Of a DNA stretch of 12,368 nt, positions 5,785 through 12,368 are shown one piece after another. The DNA lies in assembly GCA_022709625.1 (NCBI GenBank), contig JAKLIL010000014.1:1-12368 (forward strand), written 5' to 3'. The DNA comes from Verrucomicrobiota bacterium (lineage in GTDB: Bacteria; Verrucomicrobiota; Kiritimatiellia; CAIQIC01; Lenti-01). A program made the position numbers and the translations under genes. The notes below the pieces were generated by a model that had not been told where the DNA came from, searched no databases, and saw only the letters and a program-made list of their open reading frames with translations. How positions within the stretch are numbered: the first letter of the stretch is position 1; each line of letters starts with the position of its first letter.

Positions 5785-8700
5785 TCAGTCGGTGGCCGGC
5801 AACGCGCGCATGCGCATGAACTCCCGCCACCGCACGCCCAGCGGCTGGTCCGACCGAACGCGGATTTGGCGCACGCCATCGAGGAGGGTTTCATCCACGG
5901 GTACCATGGAAATCGTCCAGGGAAGCAGGAGATCGGTACTGAGTTGCATCTGGATTTGCATGTCGGAAGCGGCATCGGGACCCAACCGGTAGATGGCGGT
6001 CAGGAACCGGTCCGATCCGATCTGGACGCCGTCGCGCAGGGCCATCGCCCATGCCTCGACGGGATCCTGGTCGTCGGCGGGATCGGTGCCCAAGCCGTAT
6101 TCAAGCTGATTGGGCACGCCATCCTCGTCCCAATCGCCGGCATCGCCCGCCGCGCCTTCGTCGATGGCGGTGCCGAACTTGGCGAGGCGCCAGGCCGTGA
6201 GGCGGTTCCAGGTGGTGGCTTCGACTTCATCGCTGAAGCCCGACCCGCTGCCATTGAAGACCTCCACCTGGTACCGATAGGCCTGACCGGCCGCCAAGCC
6301 GACATCGGAATAGTTTTCCACATCGGGCGCCAACACGGCGATGGAGTTCCAGGGCTGCACCCCGGAGCGGCGCAGCACGCGGAATCCGGTTTCATCATTC
6401 GCCGCGTCAGTCCAGGCGAGATGAATCTGATTGGTGGCCGTGGCTTCGGCCGTCAGCCCGACGGGGGTGTCCGGCGCACCGGAAGCCACCACGGGCTGGA
6501 GCGTGACCGCGCCACCGGTATAAGCCACCGTCAGGGTCCCGGCATGGATGTCGGCACAACTCCGGATCACCGGGCTGTCGCCGAATACGATCGGCGCAAC
6601 CGCGAGCGAGTTGCCTGCGGCCGTGGCAAAGGCCACCTCGAGCATCGGCGCCGTCCCCGCCGGCCAAACGGCAACCCCGGGCATCGCCAAGGCAAATCCC
6701 ACGCGGCCGTTGGCCAAGTCATTCAGCGATGGAACCAGCGTGGCGTCGCCGGCGGCGCCGACCTTCCGCACATCGAGATACGTCAGCAGCGCGGGATCGA
6801 ATTCCAGGGAGAAGCCCAGGGTGGATTCATTGCCTTGCGCGGCCAGTTCAACCGCCAGCCAGAAGGTTTCCCCCCGGGTCACGGTCTGGTCGGCGACCGC
6901 CAATGTCCGGTCGCTTTCGCTCAGGAGACCCGCGCCGGGTTTCCGCGACAAGACTCCGTTGGTGGGCGCCCATGGTCCGCCTTCCGGTTGCAGGGCATCC
7001 ACTCCGTTCTGGTAGCGGATGGCCTGGCGCAGGTCGGCGACATCCAGCCGGCCGTTGCCGCTGCTTGCGCGCGGCGAGCAGTCCGCCTTGCGATACTCGT
7101 TGCTGCCGGCGGGAGGCTCGATGCCGGCCACCAGAAGTTGCATCATCAGGACATCGGCCTCGGTAACGGACAAATCGCCGCCCGGGCGCGAGACAATATC
7201 GGCCTCGAATCCCGGCATCAGGACTGTGGCGGAATCGCCCATCCACTCAACCGTCGGGCTGATCTCGGGATCCACGAAGGCCACCTCGCGGGCCACCGGG
7301 ACATCGGCAAATGTCAGCGCGGAGACGCCGCTGGCCACCGAATCAAACCAGATCTCGGCCAGTTGGCGGGTTCCGCCGGGCAAACTTTCCTTGTCCGGCA
7401 GCAGCAGGAGCGCACCCACCCGTCCCACCGTGGCGGTATTGACCACGGGCCAGACCGCGGGGGCATCGGCTCCCGGCCGGACGCGGGGATTCGCCACGAT
7501 GGCCGGATCGTATACCACGGTGAACCCGACGGAACTGACCCCGCCGGTTGAATTCACCAGAACCGGGACGACCAGCGTCTGGCCGATCAATCCCGAAGAC
7601 GGCAGAATACGCACCTGGATCTGGCTGGCTGGACGCGGTTGAACCGTAAGCAGCCCCAGGTTTTTGACCAGGCTGCCTGTGTTGGTGCGCACCTGCGCCT
7701 GGAAGGTCGCCACGGGATCCGCCGGCGAAACATAGGCTTCAATCCACAGGTGGTAACTGCCGGCGGTCACCGGCGCCCGCACATCCGCCGGCATGGACAC
7801 CGCGGCGAGATTGCGGCCCGGACACCCGGGCACTCCTTGCAACAGGGCCATCTCGCGCGGCCGGCCCACGGCCTGGCCGGCCAGATTGCGGAAGCCCACG
7901 GCCACGCGTTGCACCGTACCGAGGCTGCGCGGACTGGTCTGGCGGATGCCCAGCGTGCCGCCCACGACCGCATTCTCCGGAATCTGCGCCGGCCAAACCA
8001 TTCCCCCGCCATCGGCCGTCAGATTGGTGGCCGTCACGGCGAGTTCGTAGGCGCAATCCGGATCCTCCGGCAGCGGCCAGGTGGAGGCACTGGCCTCGCC
8101 GCTGAAGGCGGAAGCGCCCACGGCATTGGTGGCGCGCAACCGGTAGTAATACAGGGAATTCGGAGCCAACCCGGAATCCGTGTATGAAGCGGCCTCGGCC
8201 GGCAGAACCGCTGCCACGCCCCAGGCGCCGGCGGCGCCGGCCCGGCGCTGCACCTCGAATCCGGTTTCGTTGTTCGCTTGGTCGGTCCATGTCAACCCGA
8301 TCTGGTTGGTCGCCCGGGCGGCCGCCGTGAAGTTGGCGGGCGGCGCAGGCACGCCGGGAGTTGTCGCCGATATTTCGATGCTCGGCGGGGACGAGCCGTC
8401 CGGATTGACGGCGAAGAGGCGGTAGGTATAGGTCTGCCCGGCGGCCAGGCCCATATCCTCATAGGCTCCGGTGTTGGCCGGCAGAGTGACCAAGGCAATC
8501 CAGACCGCATTGCTTGAATTGCGGCGTTCCAGCGCGTAGCCGGTTTCGTAATAATTATTGTCCGTCCAGGTCAATTGGATGCGGCTCATGCTGGTTGCCG
8601 CCGCCGCCGGGTTGGTCGGCGCCAGCAGCACCACCAGCCAGGTGCACGTCACGGTTCCGGTTGCGGCATTCCCGCAGGCATCCGCAGCCGTATAGGTAAA

Positions 8701-11700
8701 GGTCTGGCTCTTGTTGTTTCCGGCGCCGGTGATTCCACCGGCCACGCAGACCGCCGGCATGGCCCCATCGCAGTCGTCCGCGGCCATCAGCCCTTCGGTG
8801 CACCCGGGAGGAATCGGGTTGATGCCCAAATCCCCGCCTCCCGGCAGCGTCGGCAACACCGGCGGCATCGTATCCACCACGGTTACCCGTTGCGTGGCCG
8901 AGACGCTGTTTCCACAGTCATCGGTGGCCGTCCAGACCCGGACGACCATTGCGGGGCACTGGCCATTGGTGGTCACGCTGAGGGACACCGGCACATCCAA
9001 ATCACAGGAATCGGTCGCCGTCACGGCCGGCGGCGGCGGCGGTGCGCACTCCACCGTCACATCCACCGGAACGATGAGATCCGGCGCCGCGGTATCCTGC
9101 ACTTCGATGGTCTGGCTGAGGGTGGTTGAGTTGCCGCAATCGTCGATTGCCGTCCAGGTGCGCGTCAGCGTGTAGCGGTTTGCGCAGGCGCCGTCCGCGC
9201 GGACTTCGCCGTTGAAGAACACCGTCACATCGGCGTCGCAGATATCGGTCGCCGTCGCCGTCCCCGCCGCCGGGACCGCATCGCACTCCACCGTCTCGTC
9301 GGCCGGAATGGTCAGATCCGGCGCCACGGTGTCCTGCACTTCAATGGTTTGGCTCAGGCTGGTTGCATTGCCGCAGTCATCCGTCGCCGTCCAGGTGCGC
9401 GTCAGCGTGTAGCGGTTCGCGCAAGCGCCGTCCGTGCGGACTTCGCCGTTGTAGGTCACCGTCACATCGGCGTCGCAGTTGTCCGTGGCGGTGGCCGCGC
9501 CCACCGCCGGAATCGCATCGCATTCCACCGTTGCAGCGGCCGGAATGGTCAGATCCGGCGCCACGGCGTCCTGCACTTCAATGGTTTGGCTCAGGCTGGT
9601 TGCATTGCCGCAGTCATCCGTCGCCGTCCAGGTGCGGGTCAGCGTGTAGGTGCCTGGACACGCGCCATCTGTACGGACTTCGCCGTTGAAGAACACCGTC
9701 ACGTCCGCGTCGCAGTTGTCCGTGGCGATGGCTGCGCCCACCGCCGGAACCGCATCGCACGCCACCGTCTCGTCGGCCGGGAGAGTCAAGTCCGGCGCCT
9801 CGGTATCCACGACCGTGATCACCTGGGTATGGATGATCAGGTTGGCACAGTTGTCCTCGGCCCTCCAAATGCGCCGCAGGATGTAGCTTTGCAGGCAATT
9901 GCCGGGATCCATGATGTCCGCATGCGTGAGATTGATGAAGCACCCGCACCCGCTGGCGGCGGTGGCAACCCCGGTGTTGTTGGTGCTGACATCCTCTGTG
10001 CAATCGAGCGTCACATCCGGCGGCGGCGTCATGAACAGATTGCGACACACGGTGGCCGCGTCGTCGTCTTCGACGTTGACCCCGCCCGGATCTTCGCCCG
10101 TGGCCGTCGCCGTGTTGTACACCTGCCCGGCGTCCAGGTCCGCGGGCGTGATGAGGTAGGTTGCGGTGAAGGTTGTGCTGTCTTCCGCACCCGGAGCCAG
10201 TTCGATCGGCCCGCCCGACACCGCCACCAGCGGATCGCTCACCATCACGTTGGTCAGCGTCACAGCGCCGATGTTGCGCACCGTGAACATGTAGCCAATC
10301 GTCTCCCCGGCGGCCGAGTATGTCTCTGGAAACGCCGTCTTGACCAATTCGATCCCGGGAAGCCCGATGTCCGCGCGCACGATCGTGATGGCATCCGATG
10401 CGGTTTCACCCAGCTGATTGGTTCCGCTCACGGTGATGAGATTGTCGCCCACGGCCAGCGGGACGGTGACCTCCCAGTTGGTGCTGGCCGGAAGGCTTCC
10501 CGCCCCGCCCAGGCTGTTGCTCCAGGTGATCTGCCCGACCACCTGGGTGTTGGCGATGCCACCCAGGGTGTAGTTGCTTACGCTGTTCGCCACCGTGTCC
10601 GGCACATTGGTAATGGCCAGATACGGACTGGCGCCGGTCAGGACCCGCAGATACGGCCGCTGGGCCGGATCGGCCGCATCTGATGAATGGACATAAAACG
10701 CTACCGCCGCGTTGTTGCACCCGACGTCATCCGAGGAAATTTCCAGCCCATGGTTGGGGATAGTCCCGTTCTTCCACTCCCGGTAGAGGCCGGTGATTTC
10801 ATATTCCCGGGTGCCCGGATCATTGGGGAACGCCAAACGGACCGGCCCGAGAACCAGCGCCCCCCGCGCCGGCTGGTTGTCCAAGTTGACCGTCATTTCA
10901 TTCCAGGCTCCAGTCAAGGGGTAGAAGTTGAAGTCCGCTTCGCAGTTGGACAGGCAATAATCGGTCTGGGGAATGTGGGTAAAGCCCACATAGACCGCGG
11001 CCACGTCGACCGGCAGCGTGTCCAGGTTGAATTGGATGAACATCTTGCTGTGGCAGGGATTGCAGTCCGAAATCGGGTCGGCATAGAGATAGACCGCATC
11101 GCCCTCATTGCTGCCGGATCCGTTGCAATTGCCGCCGTTGGCATCCTTGCCGGCGCCGGCGCGCCCGTCATCGCTGCCATCGTTCAAACCGGGCCCGGGC
11201 TGGAAAATGATTACCCCGCCCTGCGGGTCGGCGCGCAGGATCGTCACCGTGTCCGAGGCGACCTGCCCGGCGCTGTTGGTGCCCCAAACCGTGATCGGAT
11301 TGCTCCCTACCGCCAAGGGACATGCAAAGGTCCAGACTGGATCGGCCGCCAAGGTGCCGGTCAATCCGTTCAGGCTGTTGGTCCAGCGGATCAGGCCGAC
11401 GAGGTTCGATGAGGTGCCGCCGACCGCGCGGTTGCTGACGCCGTTGGCCACCGTTTCATTGGCGTTGGTCACGTCCAGGTAGGGTGTCGCCGCTGGAGCG
11501 GCGGAGCGGACGAAGTAGACGGTGTGCGCGGCGCTCTGGCCGAAATCGTTGGTGCCGACCACGGTCACCGGATTCGTGCCCACCGCCAGGGAACAAACAA
11601 ACGACCATTCCTCGGCCACCGCAATCTGGCTCGAACTTCCAGTCAACCCGTTGGTCCAGCGGATATGCCCCGCCAGATTGGCGGAAGCGCCCATCACGGT

Positions 11701-12368
11701 CAGGTTGGAAACGCTGTGCGCAACCGCCAGAATACTGTTGGTGATCTCGATGTACGGACTGGGAACTTCCATTTCCACTTCGGCCGAATCGTTGGCGGAA
11801 ACCGGTTGGCCTTCCGGACCATATGCCGACACGGTGGCCACATTGACGAGACTGGCGCCGATCACGTCCGCCACGCTCGTCGTGACGCTCTGGCCCACCG
11901 CAAGGTCTCCAATCAACGCGTTGTAGGCCACGTCCGGATCGTCCACCACGACGTTCGTCAGCGCCGCTTCGCCCACGTTCGAGATCACGAAGAAATAGGT
12001 CACCGGTTGCTGGTTCGTGCCTTGCAGAAACTTCACGGCACCGGCAGGCGTGCCGTCTGCACTCACGCTCTTGACGAGGTCGATTGCTGGATTCGCCGCG
12101 CTCTGCCGAACGATGGCGACCGCATCCGAGGCGGATGCACCGGCGCTGTTCGTGCCGGAAGCGGTGATGACGTTGGTGCCTACCGCCAGCGCACTGGTAA
12201 ACGACCAGGCCGCGGCCGCGTCTATCGAACCGTTGGCTCCATTCAGGCTGTTGGTCCAGCGGATCTGGCCGGTCAGATTGGACGAGGTGCCCCCGATGAT
12301 GCGGTTGCTCACGCTGTGGGCCACCGTTTCGTTTGCGTTGGTGACGTCCAAGGCCGGCGGTTCGGGGA
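5785..12368 (-). CDS. Giant multi-domain exoprotein (N-terminus outside window)
   Basis: One uninterrupted minus-strand frame of 2,193 codons plus a TGA at 5785-5787. It is open at the window edge (PEPPA precedes the TTG at 12351), so the true start and any signal peptide are outside. Residues here count from that TTG. Domains in order: Ig-like A 2-83; DUF11-type 88-197; Ig-like B 199-283; Ig-like C 290-374; DNRLRE-like 380-570; Ig-like D 577-660; DUF11-type 664-770; HYR-like Cys-rich block 775-1240; Fn3 1243-1332 and 1335-1425; an unrecognised beta-rich region 1431-1573; cohesin-like 1578-1712; dockerin-like 1714-1785; cohesin-like 1817-1955; Fn3 1959-2047; a Ca-loop segment 2049-2100; and a terminal beta-rich region to 2188. 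All are extracellular module types, and the many paired cysteines suggest export and disulfides. No catalytic domain or LPxTG-type anchor was seen. A role in adhesion, matrix or scaffolding is inference. Confidence 0.92.
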   Translation of the reverse strand, partial: PEPPALDVTNANETVAHSVSNRIIGGTSSNLTGQIRWTNSLNGANGSIDAAAAWSFTSALAVGTNVITASGTNSAGASASDAVAIVRQSAANPAIDLVKSVSADGTPAGAVKFLQGTNQQPVTYFFVISNVGEAALTNVVVDDPDVAYNALIGDLAVGQSVTTSVADVIGASLVNVATVSAYGPEGQPVSANDSAEVEMEVPSPYIEITNSILAVAHSVSNLTVMGASANLAGHIRWTNGLTGSSSQIAVAEEWSFVCSLAVGTNPVTVVGTNDFGQSAAHTVYFVRSAAPAATPYLDVTNANETVANGVSNRAVGGTSSNLVGLIRWTNSLNGLTGTLAADPVWTFACPLAVGSNPITVWGTNSAGQVASDTVTILRADPQGGVIIFQPGPGLNDGSDDGRAGAGKDANGGNCNGSGSNEGDAVYLYADPISDCNPCHSKMFIQFNLDTLPVDVAAVYVGFTHIPQTDYCLSNCEADFNFYPLTGAWNEMTVNLDNQPARGALVLGPVRLAFPNDPGTREYEITGLYREWKNGTIPNHGLEISSDDVGCNNAAVAFYVHSSDAADPAQRPYLRVLTGASPYLAITNVPDTVANSVSNYTLGGIANTQVVGQITWSNSLGGAGSLPASTNWEVTVPLAVGDNLITVSGTNQLGETASDAITIVRADIGLPGIELVKTAFPETYSAAGETIGYMFTVRNIGAVTLTNVMVSDPLVAVSGGPIELAPGAEDSTTFTATYLITPADLDAGQVYNTATATGEDPGGVNVEDDDAATVCRNLFMTPPPDVTLDCTEDVSTNNTGVATAASGCGCFINLTHADIMDPGNCLQSYILRRIWRAEDNCANLIIHTQVITVVDTEAPDLTLPADETVACDAVPAVGAAIATDNCDADVTVFFNGEVRTDGACPGTYTLTRTWTATDDCGNATSLSQTIEVQDAVAPDLTIPAAATVECDAIPAVGAATATDNCDADVTVTYNGEVRTDGACANRYTLTRTWTATDDCGNATSLSQTIEVQDTVAPDLTIPADETVECDAVPAAGTATATDICDADVTVFFNGEVRADGACANRYTLTRTWTAIDDCGNSTTLSQTIEVQDTAAPDLIVPVDVTVECAPPPPPAVTATDSCDLDVPVSLSVTTNGQCPAMVVRVWTATDDCGNSVSATQRVTVVDTMPPVLPTLPGGGDLGINPIPPGCTEGLMAADDCDGAMPAVCVAGGITGAGNNKSQTFTYTAADACGNAATGTVTCTWLVVLLAPTNPAAAATSMSRIQLTWTDNNYYETGYALERRNSSNAVWIALVTLPANTGAYEDMGLAAGQTYTYRLFAVNPDGSSPPSIEISATTPGVPAPPANFTAAARATNQIGLTWTDQANNETGFEVQRRAGAAGAWGVAAVLPAEAASYTDSGLAPNSLYYYRLRATNAVGASAFSGEASASTWPLPEDPDCAYELAVTATNLTADGGGMVWPAQIPENAVVGGTLGIRQTSPRSLGTVQRVAVGFRNLAGQAVGRPREMALLQGVPGCPGRNLAAVSMPADVRAPVTAGSYHLWIEAYVSPADPVATFQAQVRTNTGSLVKNLGLLTVQPRPASQIQVRILPSSGLIGQTLVVPVLVNSTGGVSSVGFTVVYDPAIVANPRVRPGADAPAVWPVVNTATVGRVGALLLLPDKESLPGGTRQLAEIWFDSVASGVSALTFADVPVAREVAFVDPEISPTVEWMGDSATVLMPGFEADIVSRPGGDLSVTEADVLMMQLLVAGIEPPAGSNEYRKADCSPRASSGNGRLDVADLRQAIRYQNGVDALQPEGGPWAPTNGVLSRKPGAGLLSESDRTLAVADQTVTRGETFWLAVELAAQGNESTLGFSLEFDPALLTYLDVRKVGAAGDATLVPSLNDLANGRVGFALAMPGVAVWPAGTAPMLEVAFATAAGNSLAVAPIVFGDSPVIRSCADIHAGTLTVAYTGGAVTLQPVVASGAPDTPVGLTAEATATNQIHLAWTDAANDETGFRVLRRSGVQPWNSIAVLAPDVENYSDVGLAAGQAYRYQVEVFNGSGSGFSDEVEATTWNRLTAWRLAKFGTAIDEGAAGDAGDWDEDGVPNQLEYGLGTDPADDQDPVEAWAMALRDGVQIGSDRFLTAIYRLGPDAASDMQIQMQLSTDLLLPWTISMVPVDETLLDGVRQIRVRSDQPLGVRWREFMRMRALPATD
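6052..6207 (-). other. C-terminal calcium-loop module of the giant protein
   Basis: Residues 2049-2100 contain LTAWRLAKFGT followed by GDWDEDGVPNQLEYGLGTDP. D2073, D2075, D2077 and E2084 fall at positions 1, 3, 5 and 12 of an EF-hand-like or thrombospondin-type-3-like calcium loop. From memory, this pairing of an FGT segment with a DxDxDGxxNxxEY loop near the C-terminus is common in secreted Verrucomicrobiota-type proteins, and it is one reason for the lineage guess. About 88 beta-rich residues follow to the end. Confidence 0.65.
6487..7620 (-). other. Cohesin-like / dockerin-like / cohesin-like module series
   Basis: Residues 1578-1712 (IQVRILPSSGLIGQTLVVPV, then VGFTVVYDP) and 1817-1955 (LAVADQTVTRGETFWLAVEL, then LGFSLEFDPALLTYLDV) have the cohesin pattern: an amphipathic first strand, a G-x-x-V-x-V-P/A-V turn and an L/V-x-YDP or FDP strand. 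Between them, residues 1714-1785 resemble a duplicated dockerin: GGDLSVTEADVLMMQLLVAG and GNGRLDVADLRQAIRYQNG. The first-position Asp of each calcium loop is missing (R1722 and A1762), while D1726/D1733 and N1766/D1773 are kept. Cohesin-dockerin pairing assembles cellulosomes and related complexes; having both in one chain is compatible with self-association or with a purely structural use. Confidence 0.6.
8077..8625 (-). other. Tandem fibronectin type III modules
   Basis: Residues 1243-1332 and 1335-1425 share the Fn3 pattern: P-x-N-x-x-A-A at the start, I-x-L-x-WTD, ETGY/GF-x-x-x-RR, then Y-x-D-x-GL-x-x-x-x-x-Y-x-YR-x-x-A-x-N near the end. A third copy (6211-6477) lies after the second cohesin-like module. 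They are probable spacers in the giant protein. Confidence 0.7.
9088..9798 (-). repeat. Three tandem 237-bp units encoding HYR-like modules
   Basis: The units at 9562-9798, 9325-9561 and 9088-9324 are each exactly 79 codons and begin with APDLT. Each encodes the pattern PAxxTVxCDAxPAxG, ATDxCDADVTV, NGEVRxDGAC, YTLTRTWTA, DDCGN, LSQTIEVQD, with four conserved cysteines per unit. A stretch of about 100 bases (9301-9400 and 9538-9637) is almost identical at DNA level between two units, with only scattered differences, pointing to recent duplication or gene conversion. Divergent, non-identical relatives flank the array on both sides (about 9801-10029 and 8863-9087). Confidence 0.85.
10372..12348 (-). 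repeat. Four interspersed Ig-like repeats of about 85 codons
   Basis: Copies lie at 12103-12348, 11503-11757, 11230-11484 and 10372-10623. All share TN at the start, V-A-x-x-VSN, G-x-I-x-W-T/S-N-x-L, a W followed by L-AVG-x-N, and GTN-x-x-G-x-x-A-x-x-x-V near the end. The first and third copies are also clearly alike at DNA level. They are separated by a DUF11-type module, a short linker, and the DNRLRE-like module respectively, so they are interspersed rather than a plain tandem array. Confidence 0.8.
10642..11214 (-). other. DNRLRE-like carbohydrate-binding-type module
   Basis: Residues 380-570 read as a jelly-roll module of the DNRLRE/CBM96 type: GDAVYLYAD, a MFIQFNLDTLP strand, VYVGF, YPLTGAWNEMTVNLDNQPA, then YEITGLYREWKNGTIPNHGLEIS and RPYLRV. 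The WNE..TWxxxP-like motif and the xFDLSxLP-like motif are the main signatures, here slightly altered. It carries several extra cysteines, including C430 and C433, suggesting disulfides or a bound metal. The family is often found in secreted polysaccharide-associated proteins. Confidence 0.6.

Noticed and set aside
5866..7551. Plus-strand open frame of 561 codons opposite the giant gene
   Set aside because: The product is a Gly/Arg/His-rich shadow with no domain, and the opposite frame encodes clear Fn3 and cohesin-like modules.
9088..9798. Regular repeats as a CRISPR array
   Set aside because: The units are 237 bp, in frame and coding, with no short repeat-spacer alternation.
9349..10683. 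Plus-strand open frame of 444 codons opposite the HYR-like block
   Set aside because: It contains repeats only because the minus-strand modules repeat; it is rich in Arg, His and Gly and has no recognisable family.
11047..11064. CNPCH (C430 to H434 in the giant protein), a CxxCH haem c attachment pattern
   Set aside because: It is a single motif inside a beta-rich DNRLRE-like module with other cysteines nearby and no cytochrome-like helices or distal ligand context; chance or a disulfide/metal site is more likely.

Overview
The window is GC-rich and densely coding. It looks like a chromosomal piece of a free-living Gram-negative bacterium, most likely of the PVC group (Verrucomicrobiota, Kiritimatiellota or Lentisphaerota). 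This placement is an inference. It rests on long secreted modular proteins built from LamG, Fn3, DUF11, HYR-like, cohesin-like and dockerin-like modules, a C-terminal calcium-loop module of a kind common in that group, few recognisable Shine-Dalgarno sites, and a TTGAC/TATGGT-type promoter. No rRNA, tRNA, CRISPR array, integrase or transposase gene was seen.

Layout. Positions 1-236 hold the 3' end of an unidentified plus-strand gene. Its last codons and stop lie inside a perfect 25-bp-arm palindrome (214-275). A good promoter follows at once (280-307) and drives a secreted glycerophosphodiester phosphodiesterase-like protein fused to a LamG domain (337-2142). Next on the same strand are methylenetetrahydrofolate reductase (metF, 2204-3100), dTDP-4-dehydrorhamnose reductase (rfbD, 3141-4019), dTDP-glucose 4,6-dehydratase (rfbB, 4019-5083, sharing one base with rfbD) and a small two-helix membrane protein with a TPR-like tail (5145-5675). 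Position 5676 to 5784 is a short convergent intergenic region with GC-rich hairpins. The rest of the window (5785-12368, minus strand) is a single open frame of more than 2,190 codons, open at its 5' end at the window edge.

How the genes work together. RfbB and RfbD catalyse the first and last of the three steps from dTDP-glucose to dTDP-L-rhamnose, so they are a true functional pair; rfbA and rfbC are not in the window. MetF is one-carbon metabolism and has no obvious link to them. The GDPD-LamG protein and the giant protein are both predicted to be exported, but they lie on opposite strands and do not form an operon.

The most unusual object is the giant exoprotein. It contains four related Ig-like modules interleaved with two DUF11-type modules and a DNRLRE-like module, then a cysteine-rich HYR-like block with three 237-bp tandem units, three Fn3 modules, and a cohesin-dockerin-cohesin arrangement in one chain. 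No catalytic domain was recognised in the visible part. I did not find a convincing new multi-gene system; the points worth following are this protein's architecture, the palindrome and the altered GDPD site.
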